The notes: generated by a model from the letters alone, not told the origin. Shown: positions 34,074 to 42,897, numbered from the stretch's first letter. The stretch is 43,073 bases of DNA from an uncultured Photobacterium sp. (GCF_947502415.1 NZ_CANMZV010000029.1:1-43073); one strand, 5' to 3'. Numbers and translations: made by a program.

Positions 34074-34195
34074 TGGTCAAACACGGTAAAAAAGAAGCCT
34101 TAACCATACCTTTTCACCGTAAGATTGAAAAGCGAGCGCCACAGATTTGAATTATATATCAGTCAATTGCTGGCTTTTCGCCAAATTAAAGCACT

Positions 34196-35242
34196 TCATT
34201 GACGCAGTGTAACCTGTTCACCAAAGTCCACATCGGCCTGCCGGACCAGAAGGCAGGCCCGTTGACCTAGCGCGACACGGGAGTTCGGGAACACTACAGC
34301 CTCGCCTCCTGACAATGAAAAATATTCAACGCCTTCGTCGCTTCCCAGCAATTTGCCCTGTTCAAAAAACGTGAAATTGGCAAGATCATCAGGAAACGTA
34401 AAGCAAAATTCTTCAGAGTGTTTAATCAATGTACGGGTTACTTTGTAGATTTTGAGTTTGTCACTATACCACTCTAAAGAAAGCTCCGGCTCTGTCACTA
34501 ATGTAAGCAACGCATCATAAAATGGCTCTAACGGTGACAAGTCGTTATCACCAAACTTAGCGACCTTCCCTAGCTCAAGCGTTAATGCCTGAGCAGCATA
34601 ATACTCAGCACTGTGCCAACTGAAGGTTGGCGAAGGTGTATTCGACATCAGCACCGCTTCTATCCCTGCCCGCGACAACAATGAAAACATGCGATTACTG
34701 CGGGTTGGCTTAACGGTAAACGGGCTGACTGCAAAAGTATAATGTTTTGAATCTCGAATCGCGCTATGCATATCAAAGTGCCAGCGATCTTTGTTCTCTG
34801 ACCTTGAACCGGCATAAAAATGGCTGACAGCCTTCTGGAGCTGATTTGCCACTATGCAATCAATGTTGCGCTCTTCATTATGGCCCTTGAAAAGACGATT
34901 CATGTTCTCTTTGATATAGCGGGTATGGACATTGATGGCTTCCGGGTGACCGATAATCAATAAGAGTCTGTGAGCAGGTATGAGCCTGCCCAGCAAAATC
35001 CCTTCAGCCAGTCTCTGCACCAATTCGATAGGGCTGGTTTCATCACCATGTATACCGGATGAAATTACAATGTCTTTCTCTCTGCCCTTCAAATTCGGAG
35101 GGGTAACCTGAAGTACACCACGCATTATCAACTGGCAATGCGCTCCGGATGAAGCAGTCCATCCAGTGGCTTCAAAAGGGTGTGATAAATCCAGCGTCGC
35201 ACCAAGAAAGTCTCCGTCCTTGACCTGCTGTACTAACGCCAT
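34196..35242 (-). CDS. astE: Succinylglutamate desuccinylase AstE
   Basis: The protein has 348 residues. Zinc ligands typical of the AstE/AspA (M14-like) family are visible: His and Glu in SGIHGDETSPIE (about 62-73) and His in HFDMHSAIRD. It hydrolyses N-succinylglutamate to succinate and glutamate, the last step of the arginine succinyltransferase pathway. The other ast genes are not here, as is common in Vibrionaceae where astE is separate. The ATG at 35242 has GGAGG six bases upstream. It lies 122 bases upstream of btuC on the same strand without a clear terminator between, so read-through is possible. Confidence 0.9.
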   Translation of the reverse strand: MALVQQVKDGDFLGATLDLSHPFEATGWTASSGAHCQLIMRGVLQVTPPNLKGREKDIVISSGIHGDETSPIELVQRLAEGILLGRLIPAHRLLLIIGHPEAINVHTRYIKENMNRLFKGHNEERNIDCIVANQLQKAVSHFYAGSRSENKDRWHFDMHSAIRDSKHYTFAVSPFTVKPTRSNRMFSLLSRAGIEAVLMSNTPSPTFSWHSAEYYAAQALTLELGKVAKFGDNDLSPLEPFYDALLTLVTEPELSLEWYSDKLKIYKVTRTLIKHSEEFCFTFPDDLANFTFFEQGKLLGSDEGVEYFSLSGGEAVVFPNSRVALGQRACLLVRQADVDFGEQVTLRQ

Positions 35243-35386
35243 ACATAACCTCCGTGTTATTACTGTTATTTAGTGGATGTCACTAAACAACAATACACAA
35301 AATAGTTACACATGTGTAATGCAAATGTTTCACCCCGTAACCAACGGAAACCGGCATAATCCTACAGCTCCCTCCCCCGCCTGTTG

Positions 35387-37072
35387 TTACTTCAGCCGAT
35401 TTAACTCAAGAATGTTATTCATGGTAGTGTTCATCTGCTGTGTTGCAGCAACAACACGTAACCATTGTGTTTTCTCCTGTTCACTAACATTCACGACCGA
35501 GAAAATCTGCACCAGTTGCTTACGGGCTTTCATACTCTGGCATGCAGGCGACGATGTCAGTGCTGGGATTTCTTCCTGATCAGGAATGCCCTGAAGTCGT
35601 ATTACCGGCCGGGTAATTTGTTTTACCGGCTGCAACAAGCAAGCATCAAACAACTTGTTCTGCTTCGGGTTTAACTGGCTGTGAATTTGATCAATTCTAT
35701 TCTGGTTATCCAATTGCTGAAAATACCGTGTTCCTTCCGCCATCATCCGCCGTTCATTACGAACAAAAGCCAGCTCTTCAAGCAATATCTGAGCATTAAG
35801 CAGAAATTTGTCGGTCTTCAGACGTGCATAGTAACGATAATCACGCTTGATATTTTTCATCCGCTGCGCAGGCTCAATTGCCAGATAACTATCCATATCC
35901 GCAAACGTCGGATAACTCATCGATTCGTTAACAAAATCAATCGCATCGCTATAAAACGACTCTGTGCTTGAGAAGTAATACCCTTGCTGTTCGGCTGTCT
36001 CCAATGGGTAGAGCTTGTCCCCCTGAGCCAGCGGTGATGTTCTGACTGCAGCAAATAGCTTATCAGGACGGATGAAATCTTTGTTCAGCGCTTTATCAGT
36101 ATTGATTTGCGGCATCAGTGAGCGCAGGTTTTGCTGCAACAAGGAGGCACAGTTCTGACTGAAAAAGCGGTATTCCCCGGTAAATCGCCAGTGGATATCA
36201 GCCAACTCCCTGACCATTTGCTCATTTTGTTGTTTATCAAGTGTTAGCGGCAATGAATAGACTTCCCGAAATTCGCTGATAGCGTAATCGCGGTAGACAT
36301 CTATAAACGGGAATGCAAATAGATAGGCTTTATATCGGCCGGTCAGCGCCTTCACGGTATCCAGCTCAAACTCATCAATATGGGCCATATAGCCCAGAAC
36401 CAAATGCTCGAAAATATTTGTGTCGCAGTCTTCTTTTTCTGGCAGCCCCTTTTCTGAGCTATCTTCAGGACAGATCACCAGACGCAGTGCAACATGACCA
36501 AAACGAGAACTTAAGTTCTTCCCTTCACCAGCAAAGAGCAAGTGAATTTCACTGACTCGTTCCGGTGCCACCCACACGACTTTTCCGCCTTTATAGCGGT
36601 CAACAACAAAGAACGGGACTTTATCCTGACACTTAACACCAATGGAAGAAGCTTGATAACGTTCCTGAAAATAACGGGCATAAACCGGCTGATAGCAGGC
36701 AAAGTCAGGTTGCAATAAATAATCTGACAAAACGTCAGCAAAAACAGGTGTAGCTTCACCTTCCTCCCCGCTGACAACCTCATTTAGCTGGTAAAAAGAT
36801 TCATCAGCAACCAACAAAGGATTATCAGCAGACTGAATAAGCTCAACCAATAATTTCTTTCCTGACAGAGGCTGGCTTTCCGGTGATTTAGCCTGAAATA
36901 TACGGGCCTGAGCCTCCTTAACAATAGCCTGGTGTAACTCAGCAGGCCCTTCAGTTAACTTCGCCTGCAATAATTGCCAGTCGTTAGCTGAGATAGGTTT
37001 CGATACTTGCTGAACAGATTGCTGAGCACACCCTCCCAGTAGCAGGGTGATAATTATAATTAATCGTTTCAT
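35387..37072 (-). CDS. DUF4105-domain lipoprotein
   Basis: The protein has 561 residues. The signal peptide ends in lipobox LGGC (acylated Cys15). The central part (about 165-330) matches the DUF4105/Lnb N-terminal periplasmic domain pattern: SSRFGHVALRL with the conserved His, and YRFFSQNCASLLQQ with the conserved Cys, which suggests a permuted papain-like fold of unknown activity. The C-terminal 180 residues are helical and Gln/Arg-rich. Its ATG overlaps the stop of the upstream small gene (ATGA), so the two are translationally coupled. The protein should be periplasmic, membrane-anchored and possibly a hydrolase acting on the envelope. Confidence 0.75.
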   Translation of the reverse strand: MKRLIIIITLLLGGCAQQSVQQVSKPISANDWQLLQAKLTEGPAELHQAIVKEAQARIFQAKSPESQPLSGKKLLVELIQSADNPLLVADESFYQLNEVVSGEEGEATPVFADVLSDYLLQPDFACYQPVYARYFQERYQASSIGVKCQDKVPFFVVDRYKGGKVVWVAPERVSEIHLLFAGEGKNLSSRFGHVALRLVICPEDSSEKGLPEKEDCDTNIFEHLVLGYMAHIDEFELDTVKALTGRYKAYLFAFPFIDVYRDYAISEFREVYSLPLTLDKQQNEQMVRELADIHWRFTGEYRFFSQNCASLLQQNLRSLMPQINTDKALNKDFIRPDKLFAAVRTSPLAQGDKLYPLETAEQQGYYFSSTESFYSDAIDFVNESMSYPTFADMDSYLAIEPAQRMKNIKRDYRYYARLKTDKFLLNAQILLEELAFVRNERRMMAEGTRYFQQLDNQNRIDQIHSQLNPKQNKLFDACLLQPVKQITRPVIRLQGIPDQEEIPALTSSPACQSMKARKQLVQIFSVVNVSEQEKTQWLRVVAATQQMNTTMNNILELNRLK

Positions 37073-37275
37073 CGTGAAGCCAATAGCGAGTCATCAAGTT
37101 TTGGACATTTGCCCTTATATTCGTTGTTAATGAAGATTCGTGTTTCAGTGTCATTCTTGTCGCATTTAACCCGGACAACAGAATAACCGGCACTAGCTGT
37201 GCCGCTTACCATCAGTAAGCCTGATAACAAAAAGAGGCTGCGGGATAGGTTGTTAGAGTATTGTGGTTTCAGCAT
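37069..37275 (-). CDS. Tiny secreted protein coupled to the DUF4105 lipoprotein
   Basis: The product has 68 residues from the ATG at 37275, which has AGGAG ten bases upstream. The first 30 residues are a signal peptide (hydrophobic SLFLLSGLLMVSGTASA, cleavage after ASA), leaving a mature peptide of about 38 residues with a Cys pair (VKCDKND and GKCPKL) and a beta-rich look reminiscent of half a PEGA repeat. Its stop overlaps the start of the DUF4105 gene. The 40 in-frame codons upstream of the ATG are unlikely to be translated. Function unknown; a partner or substrate of the lipoprotein is possible. Confidence 0.6.
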   Translation of the reverse strand: MLKPQYSNNLSRSLFLLSGLLMVSGTASAGYSVVRVKCDKNDTETRIFINNEYKGKCPKLDDSLLASR

Positions 37276-37509
37276 TCGAATTATTGCTCCTGACGTTGTT
37301 ATATCCATCCGACGCCGGAATAATACGGATATACCGATAGGCAATAATTGACTGACATCATCATCAACTACCTGAATGACAATAGAAAGCACCACATCTT
37401 AATTGAATGCCATTCCTTTATGTCACATAGGTAGGCCTATATAGACAAGAATACTCAACAACTATCATATCAACAGTTGTCACCCATGATTTCTGGGAAA
37501 TCTATTTTT

Positions 37510-37671
37510 ATACCAAACTGAATAATAATCTAATCCAATCAGAGCACTCTCAGCGGATTGAGAACAACCCAAATTGATGAAGATATAGTGGCTCTACACC
37601 AAAACAATTTGGGGCAGTTATCGAGCGGCTGAAGTGCTCCCAAAGGGCGAGTTTATTGTTCAGTTTGGTAT
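37510..37671. repeat. 162-bp palindromic MITE-like element
   Basis: The ends ATACCAAACTGAATAATAA and TTATTGTTCAGTTTGGTAT are inverted copies, differing at one of 19 positions. The arms stay complementary inwards: GAGCACT and CCCAAATTG on the left correspond to AGTGCTC and CAATTTGGG on the right at equal distances, with a centre of about 28 bases. There is no coding capacity. Long imperfect inverted arms and small size fit a non-autonomous transposon (MITE). A clear target duplication is not visible. Related sequence lies at 1610 and 12099. Confidence 0.7.
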
Positions 37672-37701
37672 TACAGGGCATCAATGGTAGTAGATGGCAG
37701 A

Positions 37702-37741
37702 AAAAGAAAACCCAAGTGAGCCTACACACCTCACTTGGGTT
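37702..37741 (-). terminator. Rho-independent terminator of ihfA
   Basis: AACCCAAGTGAG (37709-37720) and CTCACTTGGGTT (37730-37741) are perfect arms. In the minus direction the stem is followed by a T-rich tail (plus-strand A-run 37701-37710). Confidence 0.92.
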
Positions 37742-37765
37742 CTGTTGTTATCAAACTCAAAACTG

Positions 37766-38062
37766 CTATTTTTCGATTTCGATACTTTCTACGCGAGCTT
37801 TAAGTTTTTGGCCTGGGCGGAAAGTAACAACACGGCGAGCAGAGATTGGAATATCTTCACCCGTTTTAGGATTTCTTCCTGGTCGCTCATTCTTGTCGCG
37901 AAGGTCAAAGTTACCAAAACCTGATAGCTTTACCTGCTCACCACATTCCAGAGCTTTCCTGATTTCTTCAAAGAAGACTTCCACCGTATCCTTGGCGTCC
38001 CGTTTGCTCAATCCAACATTCTCAAACAGGTTCTCAGCCAAATCGGCTTTTGTGAGCGCCAT
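37766..38062 (-). CDS. ihfA: Integration host factor subunit alpha
   Basis: The protein has 98 residues (99 in E. coli). The start MALTKADLAENLFENVGLSK and the DNA-binding arm with GRNPKTGEDIPISARRVVTF-like signature (here PGRNPKTGEDIPISARRVV) identify IhfA within the HU/IHF family. It pairs with IhfB to bend DNA at specific sites in replication, recombination and transcription. Unlike E. coli, where ihfA follows pheT by a few bases, 477 bases including a terminator separate them, so ihfA must have its own promoter here. Confidence 0.96.
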   Translation of the reverse strand: MALTKADLAENLFENVGLSKRDAKDTVEVFFEEIRKALECGEQVKLSGFGNFDLRDKNERPGRNPKTGEDIPISARRVVTFRPGQKLKARVESIEIEK

Positions 38063-38451
38063 AGATCATTCCCTCAAGACTATGTTGAATGGATAGTAGA
38101 CATAAAACTAGTTATATCCACGACGAATTAGTTACTTGAAACCAAAGCAAACTGTCAGCGACTCGCTATGCACCCTAAGCCACATGACAACCGCCTTGGT
38201 TCAACTAGAGACAAGTTTAAGCCAACTTGCTGATTTCCGCCAACTTTTTTAATTAAACTTGGTACTAAATTATTGTTTTTTAATAGCAAGAAAAGGCAAA
38301 TTTCATGCATCTGGTTGTGCTTCCGATTCAATCGGTGCAAAAATAACCACTATAAAATCATTGCTATGCCGTATAACTAACTATAATCCAACCTGGATAT
38401 AGTAAATACCGCTATCTATCAGATTATTATGGTGTTTTAGATTCAGATCAA
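38063..38451. other. Upstream region of ihfA
   Basis: Spacer between the pheT terminator and ihfA. It should carry the ihfA promoter. A 9-base perfect inverted repeat CAAGTTTAA (38212-38220) and TTAAACTTG (38253-38261) is the main structure I see. No gene. Confidence 0.4.
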
Positions 38452-38478
38452 AAAAAAGCAGCCTGAATAGGCTGCTTT
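38452..38478 (-). terminator. Rho-independent terminator of pheST
   Basis: AAAGCAGCCT (38455-38464) and AGGCTGCTTT (38469-38478) are perfect arms around GAAT. In the minus direction a run of T follows (plus-strand A-run 38451-38457). It separates pheT from ihfA. Confidence 0.92.
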
Positions 38479-38539
38479 CATAAAACAATGACTTAAATAA
38501 CAACAAATTCTTGTCAATCTAAGTCAATGCTACCGACAA

Positions 38540-40927
38540 TTAGTCACGCAGAGATGCGCCGAAACGCTCTGCCAGTACAGCAACAATGCTTTCAACTGCA
38601 CCAGAAATATCTGCTTCTTCAAGCGTACGCTCAGCAGATTGTAGTGTCAGCGCAATTGCCAGGCTCTTCTGACCGTCTTCGATACCTTTACCACGGTATA
38701 CATCGAACAGGTTCACGTCTGTCAGCAACTCACCACCGTTTTCGCGGCAAGCTTCAACAACATCACCAGCAACAACGTCTTCGTTTACTACTACCGCGAT
38801 ATCACGACGGTTGGCAGGGAACTTAGAAACCACTGCAGCTTCAGGTAGAACACGTGTATTGATAGCATCCCATTCGATTTCGAATACAATGGTGCGTCCG
38901 TTCAGGCCGAACTTACGCTCAAGCTCAGGGTGAACAGTACCAATAAAGCCTACTTCTTTGCCTTCTACTACGATTGCAGCAGTCTGGCCAGGATGAAGTG
39001 CTGGGTGCTTCGCTGGTTTGAAACCAAATGCAACATCGTTTGCAGTCAGTTCAAGTACCGCTTCCAGGTCACCTTTCAAGTCAAAGAAATCAACAGTGTT
39101 GGTTTCGATGTCCCAATGTTCTTCACTACGAGCACCTGCAATAACACCCGCCAGCATTGGCTCTTGGCGCATGCCGTTTTCAGCAGTCTCACATGGGATA
39201 AAACGTAGACCGTATTCAAACAGACGAACACGTGGTTGCTGACGTTTCTGGTTGTGAACAACTGTGTTCAATAGGCCTTGGATTAGACCAAGACGCATTG
39301 CTGACATATCCGCTGAAATAGGGAACGGTAAAATTAGCGGTTCAACACCAGGAACAATCAGTTTTTGCTGCTCTGGTTCAACGAAGCTGTATGTGATTGC
39401 TTCGTGGTAGCCACGGTCCACAAGAAGATCGCGTACACGCTTAAGCGGTAAGTTCGCCTCTTTGTGATCGTTCATGCTTAGTGCTGCAACCGGTGACTGA
39501 TTTGGAATGTTGTTATAACCGAAGATACGGCCAACTTCTTCAATCAGATCTTGCTCGATAGCAATGTCAAAACGCCATGTTGGTGCCGTCGCAGTCCAAC
39601 CCTCTGTTGTTGTTTCAACAGTTAGGCCTAGACGCTCAAGAATTTCTACCACATCTGCATCTGCAATATGATGACCAAGCAAGTTGTCTAGTTTCGTGCG
39701 ACGTAGCTCAACCTTGTTAGGCTTAGGCAGATCAGCTTCAGACTCTACAGTCACAACCGGCGCAACCTCACCACCGCAAATCTCAACGATCAGCTGAGTA
39801 GCACGCTCCATTGCACTTACCTGTAGCGAATAATCTACGCCACGCTCAAAACGCATTGAAGAATCCGTGTGCAGGCCATAGCTACGTGCGCGTCCACGGA
39901 TTGCATCAGGTGCAAAGAAAGCACATTCCAGCATGATGTCTGTTGTACCAGCCATAACACCTGACAGTTCACCACCGAAGATGCCTGCGATAGCCAGTGC
40001 CTTGCTGTGGTCAGCTACAACTAGCGTATCTGCGTTTAGCTCAACTTCAGAACCGTCTAGAAGCGTTAGCTTCTCACCCTGCTCTGCCATACGCACCTTA
40101 ATACCACCTTCGATCTTAGACAGATCAAATGCGTGCATTGGCTGACCTTGCTCTAGTAGAACGTAGTTAGTGATATCAACAACAGGATCGATAGAGCGGA
40201 TACCACAACGACGCAGCTTTTCTTGCATCCATAGTGGCGTTTCAGCTTTAACGTTCACGTTCTTAATAACACGGCCTAGGTAACGAGGACATGCTGCGCC
40301 TTCTTTAACTTCAATCGATACAGTGTCATCGATTGATGGTGCAACAGCATCAAACTGAGGCTCAGTAACGTCAGCACGGTTTAGTACACCAACTTCACGA
40401 GCAAGGCCACGAATGCTGAAACAGTCTGCGCGGTTAGCAGTTAGGTCAACGTCTACAGTAACGTCGTTAAGACCTAGGAATTCACGGAAATCAGTACCTA
40501 GTACTGCGTCTTCTGCAAGTTCCATGATGCCGTCTGACTCAACGTCGATACCTAGCTCAGTGAAAGAACAAAGCATACCGTGAGAAGGTTGACCACGTAG
40601 TTTCGCTTTCTTGATTTTGAAGTCGCCAGGAAGCACTGCACCAACAGTTGCAACCGCTACTTTAATACCAAGACGGCAGTTAGAAGCACCACATACGATG
40701 TCTAATAGCTCTTCTGCGCCAACATCGACTTTCGTTACACGTAGCTTGTCAGCATCAGGGTGTTGAGCACATTCAACAACTTGACCAACTTTAACGCCAG
40801 TGAATGAACCCGCTACAGGAAGAACGTCGTCTACCTCTAGGCCAGCCATAGTAATTTGGTGTGTTAGTTCGTCAGTGGTAACCGCAGGGCTAACCCACTC
40901 ACGAAGCCATGATTCGCTGAATTTCAT
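38540..40927 (-). CDS. pheT: Phenylalanine--tRNA ligase beta subunit
   Basis: The protein has 795 residues, the same length as E. coli PheT. The N terminus MKFSESWLREWVSPAVTTDEL is followed by an OB-fold tRNA-binding domain (about 39-150), the B3/B4 domain (about 210-360, possible editing), B5 (about 400-475), a catalytic-like core and the C-terminal FDX-ACB anticodon-binding domain (about 700-795, SKFPANRRDIAVVV). With PheS it forms the alpha2-beta2 enzyme charging tRNA-Phe. It follows pheS by 18 bases in one operon. Confidence 0.97.
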   Translation of the reverse strand: MKFSESWLREWVSPAVTTDELTHQITMAGLEVDDVLPVAGSFTGVKVGQVVECAQHPDADKLRVTKVDVGAEELLDIVCGASNCRLGIKVAVATVGAVLPGDFKIKKAKLRGQPSHGMLCSFTELGIDVESDGIMELAEDAVLGTDFREFLGLNDVTVDVDLTANRADCFSIRGLAREVGVLNRADVTEPQFDAVAPSIDDTVSIEVKEGAACPRYLGRVIKNVNVKAETPLWMQEKLRRCGIRSIDPVVDITNYVLLEQGQPMHAFDLSKIEGGIKVRMAEQGEKLTLLDGSEVELNADTLVVADHSKALAIAGIFGGELSGVMAGTTDIMLECAFFAPDAIRGRARSYGLHTDSSMRFERGVDYSLQVSAMERATQLIVEICGGEVAPVVTVESEADLPKPNKVELRRTKLDNLLGHHIADADVVEILERLGLTVETTTEGWTATAPTWRFDIAIEQDLIEEVGRIFGYNNIPNQSPVAALSMNDHKEANLPLKRVRDLLVDRGYHEAITYSFVEPEQQKLIVPGVEPLILPFPISADMSAMRLGLIQGLLNTVVHNQKRQQPRVRLFEYGLRFIPCETAENGMRQEPMLAGVIAGARSEEHWDIETNTVDFFDLKGDLEAVLELTANDVAFGFKPAKHPALHPGQTAAIVVEGKEVGFIGTVHPELERKFGLNGRTIVFEIEWDAINTRVLPEAAVVSKFPANRRDIAVVVNEDVVAGDVVEACRENGGELLTDVNLFDVYRGKGIEDGQKSLAIALTLQSAERTLEEADISGAVESIVAVLAERFGASLRD

Positions 40928-40945
40928 TGTGATTAAACCTCTGGA

Positions 40946-41929
40946 TTACTTAAACTGTTTTAGGAAACGAAGGTCGTTCTCGAAGAACGCTCGTAGGTCG
41001 TTTACACCATAACGAAGCATGGTCAGACGCTCAACGCCCATACCAAATGCGAAACCAGAGTATTTCTCAGGATCAATACCTACACTGCGTAGTACGTTCG
41101 GGTGAACCATACCGCAACCAAGTACTTCCAACCACTTACCATTCTTGCCTTTAACATCTACTTCAGCAGATGGCTCAGTGAATGGGAAGTAAGATGGACG
41201 GAAACGTACTTCTACTTCTTCTTCGAAGAAGTTACACAAGAAGTCGTGAAGAATGCCTTTTAGCTGTGCAAAGTTAACATTCTCGTCAACTAGCATACCT
41301 TCCACTTGGTGGAACATTGGCGTGTGTGTTTGATCGTAATCGTTACGGTAAACACGGCCAGGTGCGATAAAGCGCAGTGGTGGCTGGCTTTCTTCCATTG
41401 TACGGATCTGAACACCAGACGTGTGCGTACGAAGCATCAAATCTGGGTTAAAGAAGAAGGTATCGTGATCCGTACGTGCTGGGTGATCTTCCGCAATATT
41501 CAATGCATCGAAGTTGTGGAAAGCATCTTCGATTTCTGGGCCAGCTTCAGTTGTAAAACCAAGCTCACCAAAGAAACTTTCAATACGTTCGATCGTACGA
41601 GTAACAGGGTGTAAACCACCGTTCTCGATACGGCGGCCAGGAAGAGAAACGTCAATCGTTTCAGCTGCTAGCTTAGCTTCTAGCTCTGCACGTTGCAGAG
41701 CGTCTTTACGTTCTACTAATAGTGCTTGAACAGCTTGCTTCGCTTTGTTGATCTCTTGACCCGCAGTGCGACGCTCTTCTGGCGGTAGTTTACCTAGTTG
41801 TTGTAGTTGAAGGGTTAAGTGGCCCTTTTTACCTAGGTACTGGACACGGACTTCGTCCAGAGCGGCTAGTGATTCAGCCTGCTCAATAGCTGCCGTTGCG
41901 TTGGCAATAATCTCGTCTAGATGTTGCAT
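40946..41929 (-). CDS. pheS: Phenylalanine--tRNA ligase alpha subunit
   Basis: The protein has 327 residues from the ATG at 41929, equal to E. coli PheS, starting MQHLDEIIANA with GAGGAAA upstream. An N-terminal coiled coil (about 1-85) is followed by the class II catalytic core: motif 2 near FIAPGRVYRNDYDQTHTPMFHQ and motif 3 FGMGVERLTMLRYG. It activates phenylalanine and transfers it to tRNA-Phe with PheT. A leader ORF and attenuator lie upstream, so expression should rise when charged tRNA-Phe is low. The in-frame codons before 41929 belong to the leader. Confidence 0.97.
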   Translation of the reverse strand: MQHLDEIIANATAAIEQAESLAALDEVRVQYLGKKGHLTLQLQQLGKLPPEERRTAGQEINKAKQAVQALLVERKDALQRAELEAKLAAETIDVSLPGRRIENGGLHPVTRTIERIESFFGELGFTTEAGPEIEDAFHNFDALNIAEDHPARTDHDTFFFNPDLMLRTHTSGVQIRTMEESQPPLRFIAPGRVYRNDYDQTHTPMFHQVEGMLVDENVNFAQLKGILHDFLCNFFEEEVEVRFRPSYFPFTEPSAEVDVKGKNGKWLEVLGCGMVHPNVLRSVGIDPEKYSGFAFGMGVERLTMLRYGVNDLRAFFENDLRFLKQFK

Positions 41930-42051
41930 CGTTTCCTCATCCACCCACAGGTGGCGTCCTTAAGGGAGATATAAATTCGCGTAACGATACATACTAATGA
42001 AACATGCGCCTAAATCCAAATCGAATCGCATCAAAAAGGTTGTTTTGAACG

Positions 42052-42086
42052 AAAAAAAGTCGCCTTTTTACGCTTTGGCGACTTTT
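42052..42086 (-). promoter_or_regulatory. Attenuator terminator in the pheST leader
   Basis: AAAAGTCGCC (42055-42064) and GGCGACTTTT (42077-42086) are perfect arms, and in the minus direction the stem is followed by a T-run (plus-strand A-run 42052-42058). It stands between the Phe-rich leader ORF and pheS, where pheST operons of enterobacteria have their attenuator. Confidence 0.8.
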
Positions 42087-42105
42087 CATTTAAGTAGCTG
42101 TTCAA

Positions 42106-42183
42106 TCAGCGACATTTTCTCAAACTAAAGAGGAATAAAAATCCGGGTAAAAGGAAAGCACAGCCCCCATCAGAAACCACCAT
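42106..42183 (-). CDS. Candidate Phe-rich leader peptide of pheST
   Basis: A 25-codon ORF ends about 20 bases before the attenuator. It has four Phe codons in ten positions (FLLPGFLFLF). This is the expected position and composition for a leader peptide like E. coli PheM, where stalling at Phe codons prevents termination. The ATG lacks an obvious ribosome binding site. An overlapping frame (16 codons, starting ATGGGGGCT) has two Phe codons and is an alternative. Confidence 0.5.
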   Translation of the reverse strand: MVVSDGGCAFLLPGFLFLFSLRKCR

Positions 42184-42204
42184 ATAGCCAACAGACTCAC
42201 TACG

Positions 42205-42288
42205 TTAGCAGGTACTACCCGCTGATGTACTTATTTCATCACGATGTTCAAGCGCAGCGTACAAAGCCCAAAGAGTTCCTTCGCTCAT
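42205..42288 (-). CDS. Small ORF, probable gene fragment
   Basis: A 27-codon frame beginning MSEGTLWALYAALEHRDE starts three bases after the stop of the broken gene at 42292. Its composition is protein-like, but it ends abruptly. It may be the beginning of a second gene in a decayed operon that was cut off ahead of the pheST leader. Confidence 0.3.
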   Translation of the reverse strand: MSEGTLWALYAALEHRDEISTSAGSTC

Positions 42289-42291
42289 GAT

Positions 42292-42538
42292 TTACAATGG
42301 CATAAATGATCGATTTGCCCCCTTCACCTGTTCCGGAAGCAAAGGCACATGCATAAAATCGGCTCGGATATGGCGATATTCAGGCTCATCATCAAAAGCT
42401 TCAAACCCGTTACCAAAACGCGTTTTTAACTACACCAACCTCCTTTGCATCGTCAACATCATACAACCCCATGCAATCAACTGAATTATCATAACGGTAA
42501 ATGTTTGATCCGAGCCTAAAAATAAAACCAATACGTAA
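42292..42538 (-). pseudogene. Frameshifted C-terminal gene remnant
   Basis: Read on the minus strand, two frames give convincing protein sequence that join near 42419-42422. The first reads SNIYRYDNSVDCMGLYD then VDDAKEVGVVKN. The second continues RFGNGFEAFDDEPEYRHIR then ADFMHVPLLPEQVKG and stops at 42292. A single extra base explains the shift. The N-terminal part is absent: no start is seen, and sequence decays beyond about 42538 where the upstream region of the YiaA-like gene begins. I do not recognise the family. Confidence 0.6.
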
Positions 42539-42639
42539 ACATGAATAAATGTTGTTTGCGTATTACCAAAGACTCAGCTAACTTTAATCGAACAGCGTTT
42601 TATATGGTTATACATATCCCAAAAACAAGGAGACACACA

Positions 42640-42897
42640 ATGAGAGAACAAGATAAATACTGGCTTATTTACGCGAAAGTGACCTTTGTTATCGCCGTTG
42701 TTGCCATGGTGATCAGTATCATCAAGCTCCCCGGAGATCTACTTGTAAAAGGTTATTACAGTATCTGTAGCCTATTTCTTATCAGCGCAACTATCACACT
42801 AAGCAAAGCAGTCCGCGACCAAGTTGAATCAAACCGTTTATTAAACAAACTCGAAGAAGCTAAAAACGCCCAGCTTCTGAATGAGCTAGATGATTAA
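42640..42897 (+). CDS. YiaA/YiaB-family inner-membrane protein
   Basis: The protein has 85 residues. It has two membrane segments (about 9-28 and 40-58) separated by IKLPGDLLVKGYYSI, matching the yiaAB two-helix domain (KGYY then TLSKAVRDQVE), followed by a charged helical C terminus. The function of the family is not known. The ATG at 42640 has AAGGAG eight bases upstream. Upstream in-frame ATGs give an unrelated hydrophilic extension and are rejected. Confidence 0.75.
   Translation: MREQDKYWLIYAKVTFVIAVVAMVISIIKLPGDLLVKGYYSICSLFLISATITLSKAVRDQVESNRLLNKLEEAKNAQLLNELDD

Noticed and set aside
34074..34195. Cobalamin riboswitch upstream of btuC
   Set aside because: GCCACAG resembles part of the motif, but the region is only 122 bases long and lacks the B12 box and expected stems.
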